The position numbers and the translations under genes are program-made. From Sorex araneus (lineage: Eukaryota; Chordata; Mammalia; Eulipotyphla; Soricidae): a stretch of 64,000 bases of DNA. The stretch covers positions 48,834,509-48,898,508 of the forward strand of contig NC_073307.1 in assembly GCF_027595985.1 (NCBI RefSeq). The letters are read 5' to 3'. The notes below the pieces were generated by a model. It ran no database searches. It saw only the letters and a program-made list of their open reading frames with translations, and was not told the DNA's origin. Of this stretch, positions 1 through 11,013 are shown piece after piece (positions within the stretch are counted from its first letter, which is position 1; every line of letters starts with the position of its first letter).

Positions 1-556
1 CAAAAAGGCACATGAGAAAATGCTCTACATCACTGATCATCTGAGAGATGCAGATCAAAACAACAATGAGATATCATCTCACACCACAGAGACTGGCCCA
101 CAACCAAAAGAACAAAAGCAACCGGTGTGGGCATGGATATGGGGAGAAAGGAACTCTTTCACTGTTGGTGGGAATGCCAACTGGTTCAGCACTTTCTGCA
201 AACAGTATTAACAATTATCAAAAAATTAGTAATTGAGCTCCCATTTGACCCAGCAATATCACCCCTGGAAAATATCCTGGAGAGGCAAAAAAGTATAGTA
301 GAAATATATTTGTATGATCATCGCTGTACTACTTAAAATAGGCAAAGTCTGAGAAAAATCAGAGTGCCTGAAAACAGATGACTGGTTAAAGAAACTTTGG
401 CACATCTACACTATGGAATACTATGCAGCTATTAGAAAAGATGAAGTCATGAAATTTGCATATAAGTGGATCAACATGGAAAGTACCATGTTAAATGAAA
501 TGAGTCAGAAAGAGAGGGATAGGCATAGAAAGACTGCACTCATCTGTAGAATATAA
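1..556 (+). pseudogene. L1 ORF2 C-terminal remnant
   Basis: This is the last part of the L1 reverse transcriptase polyprotein (ORF2p), including the decayed cysteine-rich region around 120-180 (motif pieces GEKGT and a WWE-type run in different frames). The stop TAA at 554-556 sits where the other copies end ORF2. Several frameshifts separate the readable pieces, so it is dead. ORF2p normally supplies endonuclease and reverse transcriptase for retrotransposition. Confidence 0.85.
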
Positions 557-1012
557 AGTAACAGATGGGGGAGACTAACACCCAAGAACAATAGATATAA
601 GGACCAGGAGGTCTGCTCCACAGCTTAGAAACCATCCTCACATGCTAGAGGAAAAGGCAGCTCAGATAGAGAAGGGAACAACAAGTAAAGAATGTTGGGA
701 GGACCCATTCGGATTAAAAGATGCGTGCCAAAAGTAGACTATAGACAGAACATGATAGCCACTCAATGCCTCTATTGCAAACCACAACACCCAAAAGGAG
801 AGAGGAGCAAAAAGGAATGCCCAGCCACAGAGGTGGGACAGGGTGGAGGGAGGGGATGGGATGGGGGGGAGGGATGCTGGGACCATTGAAAAATGGGCAC
901 TTGTGGAGGGATGGGTACTCAATCATTGTATGACTGAAATGCAAGCACAGACATTGTGAGCCTGTATCTATAACTCATGGTGATTCACTAATAAAAAAAA
1001 TAATAAATAAAA
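1..1012 (+). mobile_element. L1 3' part (L1-A), entering from the left edge
   Basis: The start lies outside the window. The first 556 bases align with the end of L1 ORF2 as seen in the other L1s here. They are followed by a 3' UTR with a G-rich run at 836-893 and the shared ending 'gtgattcactaat' plus an A-rich tail (980-1012). It is inserted at the left edge of unit 1; the homologous site at 48960 has no L1. Confidence 0.9.
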
Positions 1013-1030
1013 TTAAATGGATTGATTCAT

Positions 1031-1196
1031 TTGGTTTTGGGGGTCAGACCCAGTGTGCTCAGGGGGTTACCTGATTTTGCGTTCAGAAATTACATCTGGT
1101 GGACTCAGGAGACCAAGTGGGATGCTGGGATGAAGCCAAGATCAGCCACGTGCAAGGCAGTCCCCTGCATGGTCTACTAGTTACCTTGGCCCAAGA
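1031..1196 (-). mobile_element. Old tRNA-derived SINE (SOR-like), minus
   Basis: Read on the minus strand it follows the SINE body found intact at 52736-52917: head near 1196, A-rich end near 1031. It is strongly diverged. The paralogous copy in unit 3 is at 48985-49160, so the insertion predates the duplication. Confidence 0.75.
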
Positions 1197-1319
1197 GCTT
1201 GACAGATTTTGAATGTTATTCATTTATCTGAATTGTTTAGGAAAATATAAACTAGACCTAATTATTTCACTCTAGTTTCCTTAGCCATGTGCAACATTTT
1301 CAACCTCATGTTTCTTTTA

Positions 1320-1695
1320 CTGATTTTTATTATTTTCTCACTGTTGCCAGTGGAATCAAGTAATTAAAAGCATCATTGATGTCCAGATTCCAAGTAGTTC
1401 TGCTTATGTTTCATCAAAGTACTTTATAGTTTCTGATGTAATCTCTAGGTTTTTGATCCACTTTAATTTAATTTTTTGCGTGGTGTGAGATAAAGATCCA
1501 GTTTTACTGTTTTGCAGGGGTTTATCCAATTTTCCAACAACATTTCATTAAGAGACATTTTGACCCACTCATGAGTCCACTCCACTCTCATAGATTAACT
1601 GTCTCTATATCTGAAGATTGGTCACTGTTATCTCAGTTCTATTCCATTCATCTGTCAAACTATCTTTATTCACAAGAAAATTTTTGTATGATTCT
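1320..1695 (-). mobile_element. Ancient L1 ORF2 fragment, minus
   Basis: Phrases such as 'tttttgatccactttaatt', 'tggtgtgagataaagatcca' and 'tttatccaattttccaac' correspond to a diverged version of the ORF2 region seen at 17600-17760. The same fragment lies in unit 2 (23575-23940) and unit 3 (49310-49680). No open frame is left. Confidence 0.65.
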
Positions 1696-1726
1696 TAAGA
1701 GAGTGAGCTTTCATTGAGTTTTTAAA

Positions 1727-1912
1727 ATTTTTTAATTTAATGATTTATATTGGAGGTCACACCCAACGGTGCACAGGGGTTACTCTTGGCTCTAAGCTCA
1801 GGAATTACTCCTGGCAGTGTTCAGCGGACCATATTGGATACTGGGAACCAAACCAGGGTCAGCCACATGCAAGGCAAACGCTCTACCCACTGTCCTTTCG
1901 CTCCAGCCCCAA
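1727..1912 (-). mobile_element. SOR-like SINE, minus, with 16 bp target duplication
   Basis: A fairly intact SINE on the minus strand (head about 1910). It is flanked by the direct repeat 'tcattgagtttttaaa' at 1711-1726 and 1913-1928. Unit 2 (near 23940) and unit 3 (near 49680) have the empty site, so this insertion is later than the duplication. Confidence 0.9.
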
Positions 1913-2221
1913 TCATTGAGTTTTTAAATAATCCTTGCAATTTTCTTTTTTTATACTTCTGTATAGCAATTTTCTTGGCATATTAATTTAAAAGAGTTGC
2001 TTAAAACACTAATGAGACATTAGGAACATAAACTATAAGTGAACAAATGAAAGTCAATCAGTAATCTATTAAATAGCAATTAGGAGAAATATTTAAAATA
2101 GACACACTCAATTTTCATCTAAATTCTGGTACTACTGAGGGCTATGAAATTAAGTCTTGTTTTGTGAAGTATATTCAAGACACTATCCATTTTTTCATAA
2201 CATTATTTTGTTTTGTTTTGC

Positions 2222-2375
2222 TGTTTTGTGCCATACCAGGTGTTTCTTAGGACTTTTTTTTCTCTCTGCACTCAGAAATCATACCTGTTGCGGCTCATCT
2301 GTGGTGCTGGGGATCGAACTCAGGTCAGCCACATTCAAGACAAACATCTACGCCATATACTGTCTCTATCTCTCA
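2222..2375 (-). mobile_element. Old SOR-like SINE, minus, shared by all units
   Basis: A diverged minus-strand SINE body with recognisable 'ggtcagccacattcaag' and 'ctcatctgtggtgctgggg' blocks. Copies at the same place in the other units (24243-24395 and 50265-50400) show that it was in the ancestral segment. Confidence 0.65.
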
Positions 2376-2610
2376 TGAAATTATTCTTTAAGATAAAGAC
2401 ATATTTAAATACAAAAATATCAAATGAACTTATAGACATAAATACTAATATATTACATAAATATGAATTCATTGTTAATGTTGATATTCAGCTTCTGTTT
2501 GGATCGTTAGTATTTGTAATCTAACAATTACAGATTTCAAAATTACAGGAGAAAAAGAGAGCTATCTTCTAGCTTCTTAACCTCTCAGTTCCTTTACCTC
2601 CTCTTTGTAG

Positions 2611-2810
2611 TCTCAGAAGACAGCTCTGAAGAGAAAATCATCAACCAATACCCAAGTGGATGGGTATTACAAAATGAGGGATGATGTCACTCTACCATTT
2701 CTCATTATACTGTTAAATGACCACAGTCTATTTATCTGTCTGAGGAGAGCTGAGGATCAAAAGAAGTTGGGTTCATCCAGAATAGTGAATAGATCTACAA
2801 AAGCCAAACG
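2611..2810 (+). other. Candidate 5' exon of OR-A (unit 1 copy)
   Basis: A 200 bp segment preceded by a pyrimidine-rich acceptor (cctttacctcctctttgtag, ending at 2610) and followed by 'acg|gtaatt' at 2811. The same acceptor and donor are kept in unit 2 (24638-24834) and unit 3 (50635-50830). Odorant receptor genes usually have noncoding upstream exons, so an exon about 7 kb before OR-A is plausible. In this copy, the frame that is open in units 2 and 3 is broken by extra bases near 2660. No transcript evidence; it could also be a passive passenger. Confidence 0.35.
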
Positions 2811-3154
2811 GTAATTCTGCTTGTGATATATTACATTAAACATTTTACATTTTTCTTTCATTTATTGCTTTAAATTGTTCAAAGATATATTATGATTTAT
2901 TAAGAGAAAATATTTAAAATAAGCTTTAGTTTGTGAAACATTTGCTTATAACATTAGATATGCTTTAGGTATATAGCAAATCTCAACACCTGTATATATT
3001 AGCTTGTAATATTCACACCACGTAAATCACCCGTTCACACGATGTGCTTACTCCCCATCTCAACCCCTTTTCTTGTAATGCTTTACTCTCTCACAGTATA
3101 AGAATTTTATGGGTTATATTTTTGTTTGCTCCCTTGTTTAGTTTCTATTATTTT

Positions 3155-3475
3155 AATGATTTTTTTTATTAAACCACCATGAGATACAAAGTTGTTCCTG
3201 ACTGGGTTTCCACCATATACTGCTCTCACTGTCCCTTCGCCAGTGTACATTTCCCACACCCATGTCCCTAGGTTCCCTCCTTCAGTTTCCCACCCTTCAC
3301 CTGCTTTCTAACTTTGTATCAGGTACTTTTCTTCTTTCTCCTTCTGTCTCTCTCTCTCACACACACACTATAACTCTCTCTCTATCCTTCCCTCTCTCCT
3401 TCCACCACCCCTCTGTCCCTCTTTGTCTCTCTCTCTCTCACTGGGCATTATGATTTCCAGAGCAGATACTGAAAG
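3155..3475 (-). mobile_element. Old L1 3' end, minus, with TC/AC tract
   Basis: The segment resembles the reverse of an L1-type 3' end ('ccaccatgagatacaaag', 'ccttcgccagtgtacattt'), older than the main L1s here. It holds a pyrimidine microsatellite at about 3335-3440. Paralogs are at 25180-25445 and 51200-51440. Confidence 0.6.
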
Positions 3476-4501
3476 GTTATGTGCATATCCCTTTACCTGA
3501 TTTCATAATTCAATTCTTGTCCAGAATGATCATGACACAGTAGTTCCTTCTCTCCCCTAACTGCTATCTACCCACCACTTTAGGCAAGCAAACTTCCAAC
3601 CGTGGACTGGTGGACTAGATACTATTTTATCTATTTTAGTATTTAAAATAATATTTTCTGATATTGAAAATAATTGTACTATATGAAAATTTTTGTTGAG
3701 GTAGTATTTATCTACAAAATTTATATATATATTAGAATTAAAATGTTAAGCCTTTTCAAAATATTTTATTTTGAGGGTTCCTGCAACTGAAATACCAATT
3801 ATCACTCTACTTGGTTCCCTTCCCTTCTTTGCCTCATCCTATGCTTTTCTAGTAACATAAGTTCTTCATATGTTTTCTTGAGAACAATTTTTTTCATAGA
3901 ACGTCAGCTTATGTTTTCTAGATGAAGTGGTCAATGGGTGACTAATACACAAATTGCAAGGTATTTAATTGTAGTCTAAAATTTTACTCTATACTCATCA
4001 GAATCCTGTGTTCTCAGAAACTAAGTTACAGGCTTAGTTTTCAAAATCTATGCTGTTACATCTGATATTGCTTCCTAATTTTGTTCTTCTTGTTGTGTAT
4101 TTTAATTTTGCCTTTCATTCATATTTTATCTGCTACTGGTGCTAGAATATGAAAATATAGTGTATTTTTGTGTAATGAAATGTGTCCTATAATTATCTAA
4201 AATTTATATTGAAGTTTCAATTTTCAATTCTCTGTGGTTTAGGTCTTCAGATTTTGGGTTTATGTAACTTGATTGATATCTCACTTATATACTGCAATTA
4301 TTAGTAAAACAAAGAATTAGGTAGTTGGAACTTTTCCTTGAAATATTCCTGCATTTTCACTACTTCAAAACATAATCTTTTGTAAAATAAAATCCATCTT
4401 TTAAAAAAATTCATATTTACTATAAGATTAAAATGATGCAAACTTTTCTTCTCGTTAAGATAAAATGGTGTCACTATTACTGATCCATTGGTAAAAGCCA
4501 A
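3476..4501. other. Unassigned AT-rich unit sequence
   Basis: About 1 kb of AT-rich sequence shared with unit 2 (25446-26502) and unit 3 (51441-52496). I see no gene, repeat family or RNA in it. Confidence 0.6.
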
Positions 4502-4650
4502 ATGGAGCCAGAGAGCTGGCTCAAAGCACTGAGTGATGGACTGTCTGCTGGAAATCTGAGTTCAGTCTCCAACATCACATGGTGCCCTGAGCACTGGAAA
4601 CAGAGCTGTGAGTAGCTCCAGAGCATCACCAGGTGCAGGGAGTGAAAAAA
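4502..4650 (+). mobile_element. Old SINE, plus, shared by all units
   Basis: A diverged plus-strand SINE with a weak head (ggagccagagagctggctc) and 'tggtgccctgagcactg' body, ending in an A-rich tail. Copies lie at 26503-26640 (interrupted by another insertion) and 52500-52650. Confidence 0.6.
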
Positions 4651-5507
4651 AAATTTAAAAAAATTAAATAATGACCATATGTATATATTGCTTCTACTGA
4701 TCTTTATTTTTTAATTTTGTCGGCATTTAAAATTATACACTGAATCATATTTATATGAAATGGTCAGAAAAGACTGACTGTGGGTCTCCTTAAAGTAACC
4801 AATTTAACTGGACTATAATCTGTCTTCAGTATTTAACACATATGAAAATTGTGAGCAACAAAAAGGAAAGAACAATGAGCTGAGTGAGTTATCAAGACTC
4901 CTTGCCGCTGAGTTTTGCTCTCTGCTTATATTTTCCATAAAAATTGATTGCCACAAGGAATAGTGTAGCGAATATGAAAAGCATGCACAAAGTAAATTCT
5001 TGTCTTTTCAAAGGCAGTTACATTCTACATCTTTTCTCTATTAAAACATAGCATGTGGGAAATCGGGGAAGAAGGAGAAGTTGTAAAAACTTGTACTTGA
5101 GAGACAAAACAGGATTTTATATAAGGAACACGAAGACACTGGCACACACATTTTTAAAAATCTGTTTTTAATATAGCAACTGATATATATATGTTTTATA
5201 TAGTACCTGATATATTTATATAGATATTTATCCAATTGCAGTATATGTACTAGACGATGCATGTAGTTCTTAATATATATGCTTCTATATTAAGTCAAGG
5301 GTGCAAGAGAAAACTGGGAACATTAGTTGTGGGAAAGGACACAGGCAAAGAGATGGGTGTTGGAATATTACATGACTGAAACCCAATTATGATAACTTTT
5401 TAACTATGTACTTCACTGTGATACAATTAAACATTAAATTTTTTAAATATAGAAGCTTATCGTATATAGACTTCTTCCATACAAACCTGACAACTTAAGT
5501 CTATCTA
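4651..5507. other. Unassigned AT-rich unit sequence
   Basis: Shared AT-rich sequence with no gene. It includes 'tagttcttaatatatatgc' at about 5264, which is the empty target site of the 2.24 kb composite insertion in unit 3. Confidence 0.6.
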
Positions 5508-5703
5508 ATATCATTAGACAATGACAGCAGGGCCTTCTAACAGCAGCTAGGGCATTTCCCTTGCTTACTGCCAACCCAGGCTTGATCCCTGGCATCCGGT
5601 AGGTCCCCTGAGCACTGCCATGAATAATTCTTGAGTGCAGAGCCAGGAATAACCCAAGGACACTGGTCAGTGTGACCCTTAGAGACAACAACAATAACAA
5701 CAA
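5508..5703 (+). mobile_element. SOR-like SINE, plus, shared by all units
   Basis: Head, 'ccctgagcactgcca' body and an AACAACAAT-type tail are readable. Paralogous copies at 28095-28270 and 55945-56112 show an insertion older than the duplication. Confidence 0.75.
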
Positions 5704-6033
5704 AGGATAGTACCAATCATTTCTTGCACACATTTTTAAATAATAATTTTCAATGTTCTAAACACCTTCAATAATTTACCTCTTTTGAACCTTACCATAT
5801 CTCAATAAAATATTATTCTTACTCTCAATATTTTTTGTAAAGTGGACAGAGGAACGGTGCCTAGAAGCAAAGCTGAGCTCAAAACTTCAGTCCACTCTTA
5901 GGTAAGTTTTAATGTTAGGATCCTGGTCTACCTTTCAGTATGTTCCATTTACCCCCATGTATTTCAGAGCATAATATGCCTGTGAAGGAAAAGGGATCTC
6001 AAGTACTTTACATGAAAATTGTTCAAATTATAT

Positions 6034-6163
6034 CTATCACTATCATCCCGTGTTCATTGATTTGCTCGAGCGGGTGCCAGTAACGTCTCCATTTGTCCCA
6101 GCCCTGAGATTTTAGCAGCCTCTCCTTACTCGTCCTTCCAAATGGTGCCATATTAGAGGCTCT
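6034..6163 (-). mobile_element. Short 5'-truncated SINE (third type), minus, with 12 bp target duplication
   Basis: It contains the tail block 'gatttgctcgagcgggtgcc' and the block 'ctgagattttagcagcctc' also seen at 26700-26800. Flanked by 'ttcaaattatat' at 6022-6033 and 6164-6175. Units 2 and 3 have the empty site (about 28590 and 56425). Confidence 0.85.
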
Positions 6164-6175
6164 TTCAAATTATAT

Positions 6176-6590
6176 GTAAATTTAAATTATTTACTATTAA
6201 TGTTATATTGATTTTGGGTAAAATGGTTTCAATATAATTAATATCAATACTTTCGGGTAAAAAGTAGCTGCACCTCATCATTACCAAAGTGCTTTAAGAT
6301 TCCCCGCCCCGATACTTCTGCTACTGTGACTTCTTCAAACAATCTGAAGACCCAGTGCGCTAACTCAACATTTGGAAATAATTTTCTTCCTGTGAAATAC
6401 ATCTCCAACTATTTAACCATCTCATTTTCTTCAAATGCTGAACAACAGATTTATTGAACTATAGGTTATATAACATGTCTCTGTCTTTAATAAATATTTT
6501 TTCTGTTATTGTTTCCATATTTTTGCTAAAATTCCATATATAGCAAAATTTCAGCTTATCTTGAATGCATCAATATTACCAAAGACTAAT
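6176..6590. other. Unassigned AT-rich unit sequence
   Basis: Shared with 28610-29025 and 56440-56860. I see nothing identifiable in it. Confidence 0.6.
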
Positions 6591-6790
6591 AATTTTTTAA
6601 TTTTTATTTTTGCATAGAACCTATTGTAGGAGATACACAGTTACAAAATTGTTCAGGATTGAACTTCAATTATACAATGTTCCAATGTTCCCTTTGCCAG
6701 TGCATATTTCCAACCACTAATGTCCTCAGTTTTCCTTCATTACCCATAGGGAGCCTGCCTCTATAGCAGACATTGTTCTCTTGATTTTCT
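6591..6790 (-). mobile_element. Old L1 3' end fragment, minus, shared by all units
   Basis: It reads like the reverse of an L1 3' terminus ('ggagatacacagttacaaa', 'tatacaatgttccaatg', 'tgccagtgcatatttcc'). Copies lie at 29030-29215 and at 56865-56965 plus 58802-58880, the last split by a younger L1. Confidence 0.6.
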
Positions 6791-6930
6791 GGTTTCCTTT
6801 TAAAGGCACTATGATTTGCAATAGTGTTACTGAAAGAGTACCATGCGATATCAGTTGACCTCCTTTCAGCAACCACACCTTGTCTAGACTGATCATTTCC
6901 AACTATCATTGAAGTTGAAAATTTTTTTTG

Positions 6931-7085
6931 TTTTTGGGCCACACTGAGCAGTGTTCAGGGGTTACTCCCGGCTCCACTCAGGAACTGTCTGGCAATGCAA
7001 AGGGGACCACTGGGATGCAAGTTTAAACTGGGGTCAGCCCTGTTCAAGGCAAGTACCCTACCCATTGCGCTATCACTCTGACCCA
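6931..7085 (-). mobile_element. SOR-like SINE, minus, shared by all units
   Basis: A minus-strand SINE ('ttttgggccacactgagcag' to 'ctatcactctgaccc'). Paralogs at 29367-29521 and 59036-59192, about 300 bp to 3 kb from the receptor genes. Confidence 0.8.
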
Positions 7086-7140
7086 GAAACTGAAATTTTT
7101 TTGACTTAGCATTATGATTTCTTACTTTACTAGTCAATTT

Positions 7141-9854
7141 GGTTTTCTTTTAATTTATTTATTTTTAATTAGTGAATCACTTGAGGGTACAGTTACAGAT
7201 TTATACAGTTTTGTGCTCATGTTTCCCCCGTACAAAGGTCGAGACACCATCCCTTCACCAGTGCCCATTCTCTACCACCAGTAAACCCAGCATCCCTCCC
7301 ACCCTCCCCAATCCCATCTCCCCCCACCCCACCCTGCCACTGTGGCAGGGTATTCCCTTCTGTTCTCTCTCTCTAATTAGCTGTTGTGGTTTGCAATAAA
7401 GGTGTTGAGTGGCCACTGTGTTCAGTCTCTAGCCCACATTCAGCCCGCATCACCCTTCCCCCGCATGGCCTCTGACCACATTGTACTTGGTGATCCCTTC
7501 TCTGAGTTGCCCTCTCCCCAGAATGTGAGGCCAGCCTCCAAACCATGGAGTCAACCTCCTGGTACTTATTTCTACTACTCTTGGGTGTTAGTCTCCTACC
7601 AAGTTATTCTATATTCCACAGATGATTGCAATCTTTCTATGTCTGTCTCTCTCTTTCTGACTCATTTCACTTAGCATGATACTTTCCATGCTGATCCACT
7701 TATATGCAAACTTCATGACCTCATTTTTTCTAACAGCTGCATAGTATTCCATTGTATAGATGTTCCAAAATTTCTTCAACCAGTCATCTGTTCTAGGGAA
7801 CTCGGGTTTTTTCCAGATTCTGGCTATTGTAAACAGTGCTGCGATGAACATATAAGTGCAGATGTCATTTCTACTATACTTTTTTGGTTCTTTGGGATAT
7901 ATTCCCAGTAGTGGTATTGCTGGGTCAAATAGGAGCTCAATTTCTAGTTTTTTGAGAATCATCCATATTGTTTTCCAAAAGGGCTGAACCAGTCGGCATT
8001 CCCACCAGCAGTGTTGAAGGGTCCCTTTCTCCCCACATCCTCTCCAACAGTGGTTGCTTTTGTTCTTTTGGTTGTGTGCTAGTCTCTGTGGTGTGAGGTG
8101 GTATCTCATGGCTGTTTTGATCTGCATCTCTCTGATGATTAGTGATGTAGAGCACTTTTTCATGTGCCTTTTGGCCATTCGTATCTCTTCCTTGGTAAAG
8201 TTTCTGTTCATTTCTTCGCCCCATTTTCTGATGGGGTTGGATGTTTTCTTCTTGTAGAGTTCAACCAGTGCTTTATATACCCTTGATATCAACCCCTTAT
8301 CTGATGGGTATTGTGTAAATATACTTTACCATTCTGTAGATAGTCTTTGTATTCTGGTCACTGTATTTTTGGCGGTGCAGAAGATTTTTAGTTTAATGTA
8401 GTCCCATTTGTTGATCTCTGTTTCCACTTGGTTGGCCAGTTGCATGTCATCTTTGAAGATACCTTTTTCTTCAATATCTGGAAGGTTTTGCCGACCTTGT
8501 TTTTAATAAACCTTATGGTTTGTGGTCTGATGTTGAGGTCTTTAATCCATTTTGATCTGACTTTTGTGCATGGTGTCAGGTCAAGGTCTAAGTCCATTTT
8601 TTGCATGTGGTTGTCCAGTTGTGCCAGCACCGTTTGTTAAAGAGGCTTTCCTTGCTCCACTTCACATCTCTTGCTCCCTTATCAAAGATTAGATGATCAT
8701 ACACTTGAGGTCATGTGTAGGGATATTCCACCTTGTTCCGTTGGTCTGCGGGTCTGCCTTTGTTCCAGTACTATACTGTTTTAATTGTTACTGCTTTGTA
8801 GTAGAGTATGAGGTTGGGGAGGGTGATGCCTCCCATCTTCTTTTTCCCAAGAATTGTTTTAGCTATCCATGGGCGTTTGTTGTTCCATATGAATTTTAGG
8901 ATTGCTTGATTCTTTTCTTTGAAGAATGTCATAGGTATCCTTATAGGGATCTCATTGAATCTGTATAATGCTTTGGGGAGTATTGCCATTTTGACAATAT
9001 TGATTCTCCCTATCCACGAGCAGGGTATATGTTTCCATTTCCTCATGTCCTCTTTTATTTCATGGAGTAGCGTTTTATAGTTTTCTTTGTAGAGGTCTTT
9101 TACTTCCTTGGTTAAGCTGATTCTGAGATACTTTATTTTCTGGGGCACGATTGTGAATGGGATTGCTTTTTTCATGTCCCTTTCCTCTGCCTCATTGTTT
9201 GCATATATGAAGGCCAAGGATTTTTGAGTATTGATTTTGTAGCCTGCAACTTTACTGTATAAGTCTATTGTTTCTAAGAATTTCTTAGTAGAGGCCTTAG
9301 GCTTCTCTAGATAAAGTATCATATCATCTGCAAATAGTGAGAGTTTGATTTCTTCCTTTCCTATCTGGATGCCCTTATCTCCTTTTCTTCTCTAATAGCT
9401 ATCACAAGTACTTCCAGTACTATATTGAAGAGAAGTGGTGAGAGTGGGCATCGTTGTCTTGTGCCTGATCTTAGAGGAAAGGCCCTTAGTTCTTCCCCGT
9501 TGAGGATAATGCTTGCCGTAGGCTTGTGATAGATGGCTTCGACTATCTTGAGGAGAGTTCCTCCAAACCCATTTTTGGTGAGGGTTTTCATCATGAACGG
9601 ATGTTGGATCTTGTGAAATGCTTTCTCTGCATCTATTGATATGATCATATGTTTTTTTTTTACTTTTGTTGATATGATGGATTATGTTGATTGATTTCCG
9701 AATGTTAAACCATCCTTGCATCCCAGGGATGAATCCCACTTGGTCATAATATATGATCTTTTTGATGAGTTCTTGGATCCTATTTGCTAATATTTTGTTG
9801 AGGATCTTTGCATCGGTGTTCATCAGAGATATTGGTCTATAATTTTCTTTCTTA
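7141..9854 (-). mobile_element. 5'-truncated L1 (L1-B), minus, with 15 bp target duplication
   Basis: A 2.7 kb L1 in reverse orientation. The 3' end lies at 7141 (A-rich tail read as T-rich plus strand, then 'aattagtgaatcac') and the truncated 5' end at 9854 inside ORF2. The direct repeat 'tttactagtcaattt' flanks it at 7126-7140 and 9855-9869. Units 2 and 3 show the uninterrupted site (about 29563 and 59234). It sits about 0.2 kb upstream of the OR-A start, so it separates OR-A from its older upstream sequence. Confidence 0.95.
7609..9823 (-). pseudogene. L1-B ORF2 remnant (reverse transcriptase to C-terminus)
   Basis: Readable pieces in sequence order on the minus strand are 9823-9392, 9648-9361, 9322-8771, 8630-8388 and 8292-7609. 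They cover part of the reverse transcriptase palm, the connecting region and the C-terminal cysteine motif. The SGTRQGCPLS-type box reads [10 protein letters not shown] (one substitution), and the FADD box region at about 9330 is out of frame with its neighbours. Several frameshifts make it inactive. Confidence 0.9.
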
Positions 9855-10062
9855 TTTACTAGTCAATTTAAAGTAACTTATAGATTCCAATTAATAGTCC
9901 CATGGTTATTTTTATTTGCTAATAAAAAGTATATTGGCCTTCATCTACATAAAGAAAATTCTCACTGAAGAAAATTAATGCATGCTGATAAACATTTTGA
10001 GTTCTCACATTTTTAAGTTAGATACTAACTCAAAGTTCTCATTGAATTATAGATCAACACTC

Positions 10063-11013
10063 ATGGACAATACAAGCTGGGGATCAAACCACACTGGATG
10101 GGCAGATTTTATCCTATTGGGATTCTTCTCTCAATCAAATCACCCTGCTCTTCTTTGTGCCGTCATTTTTGTGGTTTTCCTGCTGGCCTTGTCTGGAAAC
10201 AGCATTCTGATCCTTCTGATACACTGGGATACCAATCTCCATACTCCAATGTACTTTTTCATTAGCCAGTTGTCTTTCATGGATGTCATGTATATTTCAG
10301 TCACGGTGCCCAAGATGCTTATAAACCAAGTCATAGGTGTAAACACAATTTCACCTCCTGAATGTGGGATTCAAATGTTCTTCTATGCGACACTAGGAGG
10401 TTCAGAATTTTTCCTTCTTGCAGCCATGGCTTACGATCGTTATGTGGCCATCTGCCATCCACTCCATTATTCTATTCTCATGAGCCATAAAATGTGCTTT
10501 CTTTTAGTGTCTGCCTGCTGGCTTCTGGGATTGGTGGATGGGTTCTTGCTCACACCTGTCACCATGACATTCCCATTCTGCAGATCCCGGAAGATCCAAC
10601 ATTTCTTCTGTGAGGTCCCTGCTCTAACGAAGCTTTCTTGTTCAGACACAACCCTCCTTGAGACCCTTATGTATATATGCTGTGTCCTCATGCTTCTTAT
10701 ACCTGTAACAGCGATCTCAAGCTCTTATTACTTAATCCTTCTCACCATCTACAGGATGAACTCAGCAGAAGGCCAGAAGAAGGCCTTTGTCACTTGTGCC
10801 TCTCATATGATTGTGGTTACTATTTTCTATGGCGCTGCTGTGTACACATACATGCTTCCCAAATCCTATCACACACCTGAGAAGGACATGGTGGTCTCTG
10901 TTTTTTACACTATACTGACACCTGTTCTAAACCCATTCATATATAGTTTTCGGAACAAAGATGTAACAGCAGCTCTCACAAAAATGGTGAATGGGGGAGT
11001 TCTTATGCACTGA
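10063..11013 (+). CDS. Olfactory receptor, family 2 subfamily T-like (OR-A)
   Basis: A class II odorant receptor, a rhodopsin-like seven-helix receptor of the olfactory neuron cilia that couples to G-olf. The intronless frame encodes 316 residues, normal for the family. Visible hallmarks: N-glycosylation sites N3 and N9, GN in helix 1 (45-46), LHTPMYFF (59-66), C101 and C183 for the conserved disulfide with C173 and C193 in loop 2, [10 protein letters not shown] (122-131), SY (221-222), KAFVTCASH (240-248) and NPFIY (290-294). I chose the ATG at 10063 because it matches the family start and is the only start kept in all three paralogs; an upstream in-frame ATG (9982) is not conserved. Odd point: helix 6 reads TCASH where the sisters have TCSSH. 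The family call is from remembered OR2T sequences; no one-to-one orthologue is claimed. Confidence 0.95.
   Translation: MDNTSWGSNHTGWADFILLGFFSQSNHPALLCAVIFVVFLLALSGNSILILLIHWDTNLHTPMYFFISQLSFMDVMYISVTVPKMLINQVIGVNTISPPECGIQMFFYATLGGSEFFLLAAMAYDRYVAICHPLHYSILMSHKMCFLLVSACWLLGLVDGFLLTPVTMTFPFCRSRKIQHFFCEVPALTKLSCSDTTLLETLMYICCVLMLLIPVTAISSSYYLILLTIYRMNSAEGQKKAFVTCASHMIVVTIFYGAAVYTYMLPKSYHTPEKDMVVSVFYTILTPVLNPFIYSFRNKDVTAALTKMVNGGVLMH

Noticed and set aside
9982-10062. Upstream ATG giving OR-A a longer N-terminus (similarly 29687 for OR-B)
   Set aside because: The extension is not conserved, is closed by stops in OR-C, and the family normally starts at the MDNTSW-type residues.
10140-10691. 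Antisense open frames within the receptor genes
   Set aside because: The same shadow frames recur in all three paralogs because the sense sequence is conserved; no independent support.
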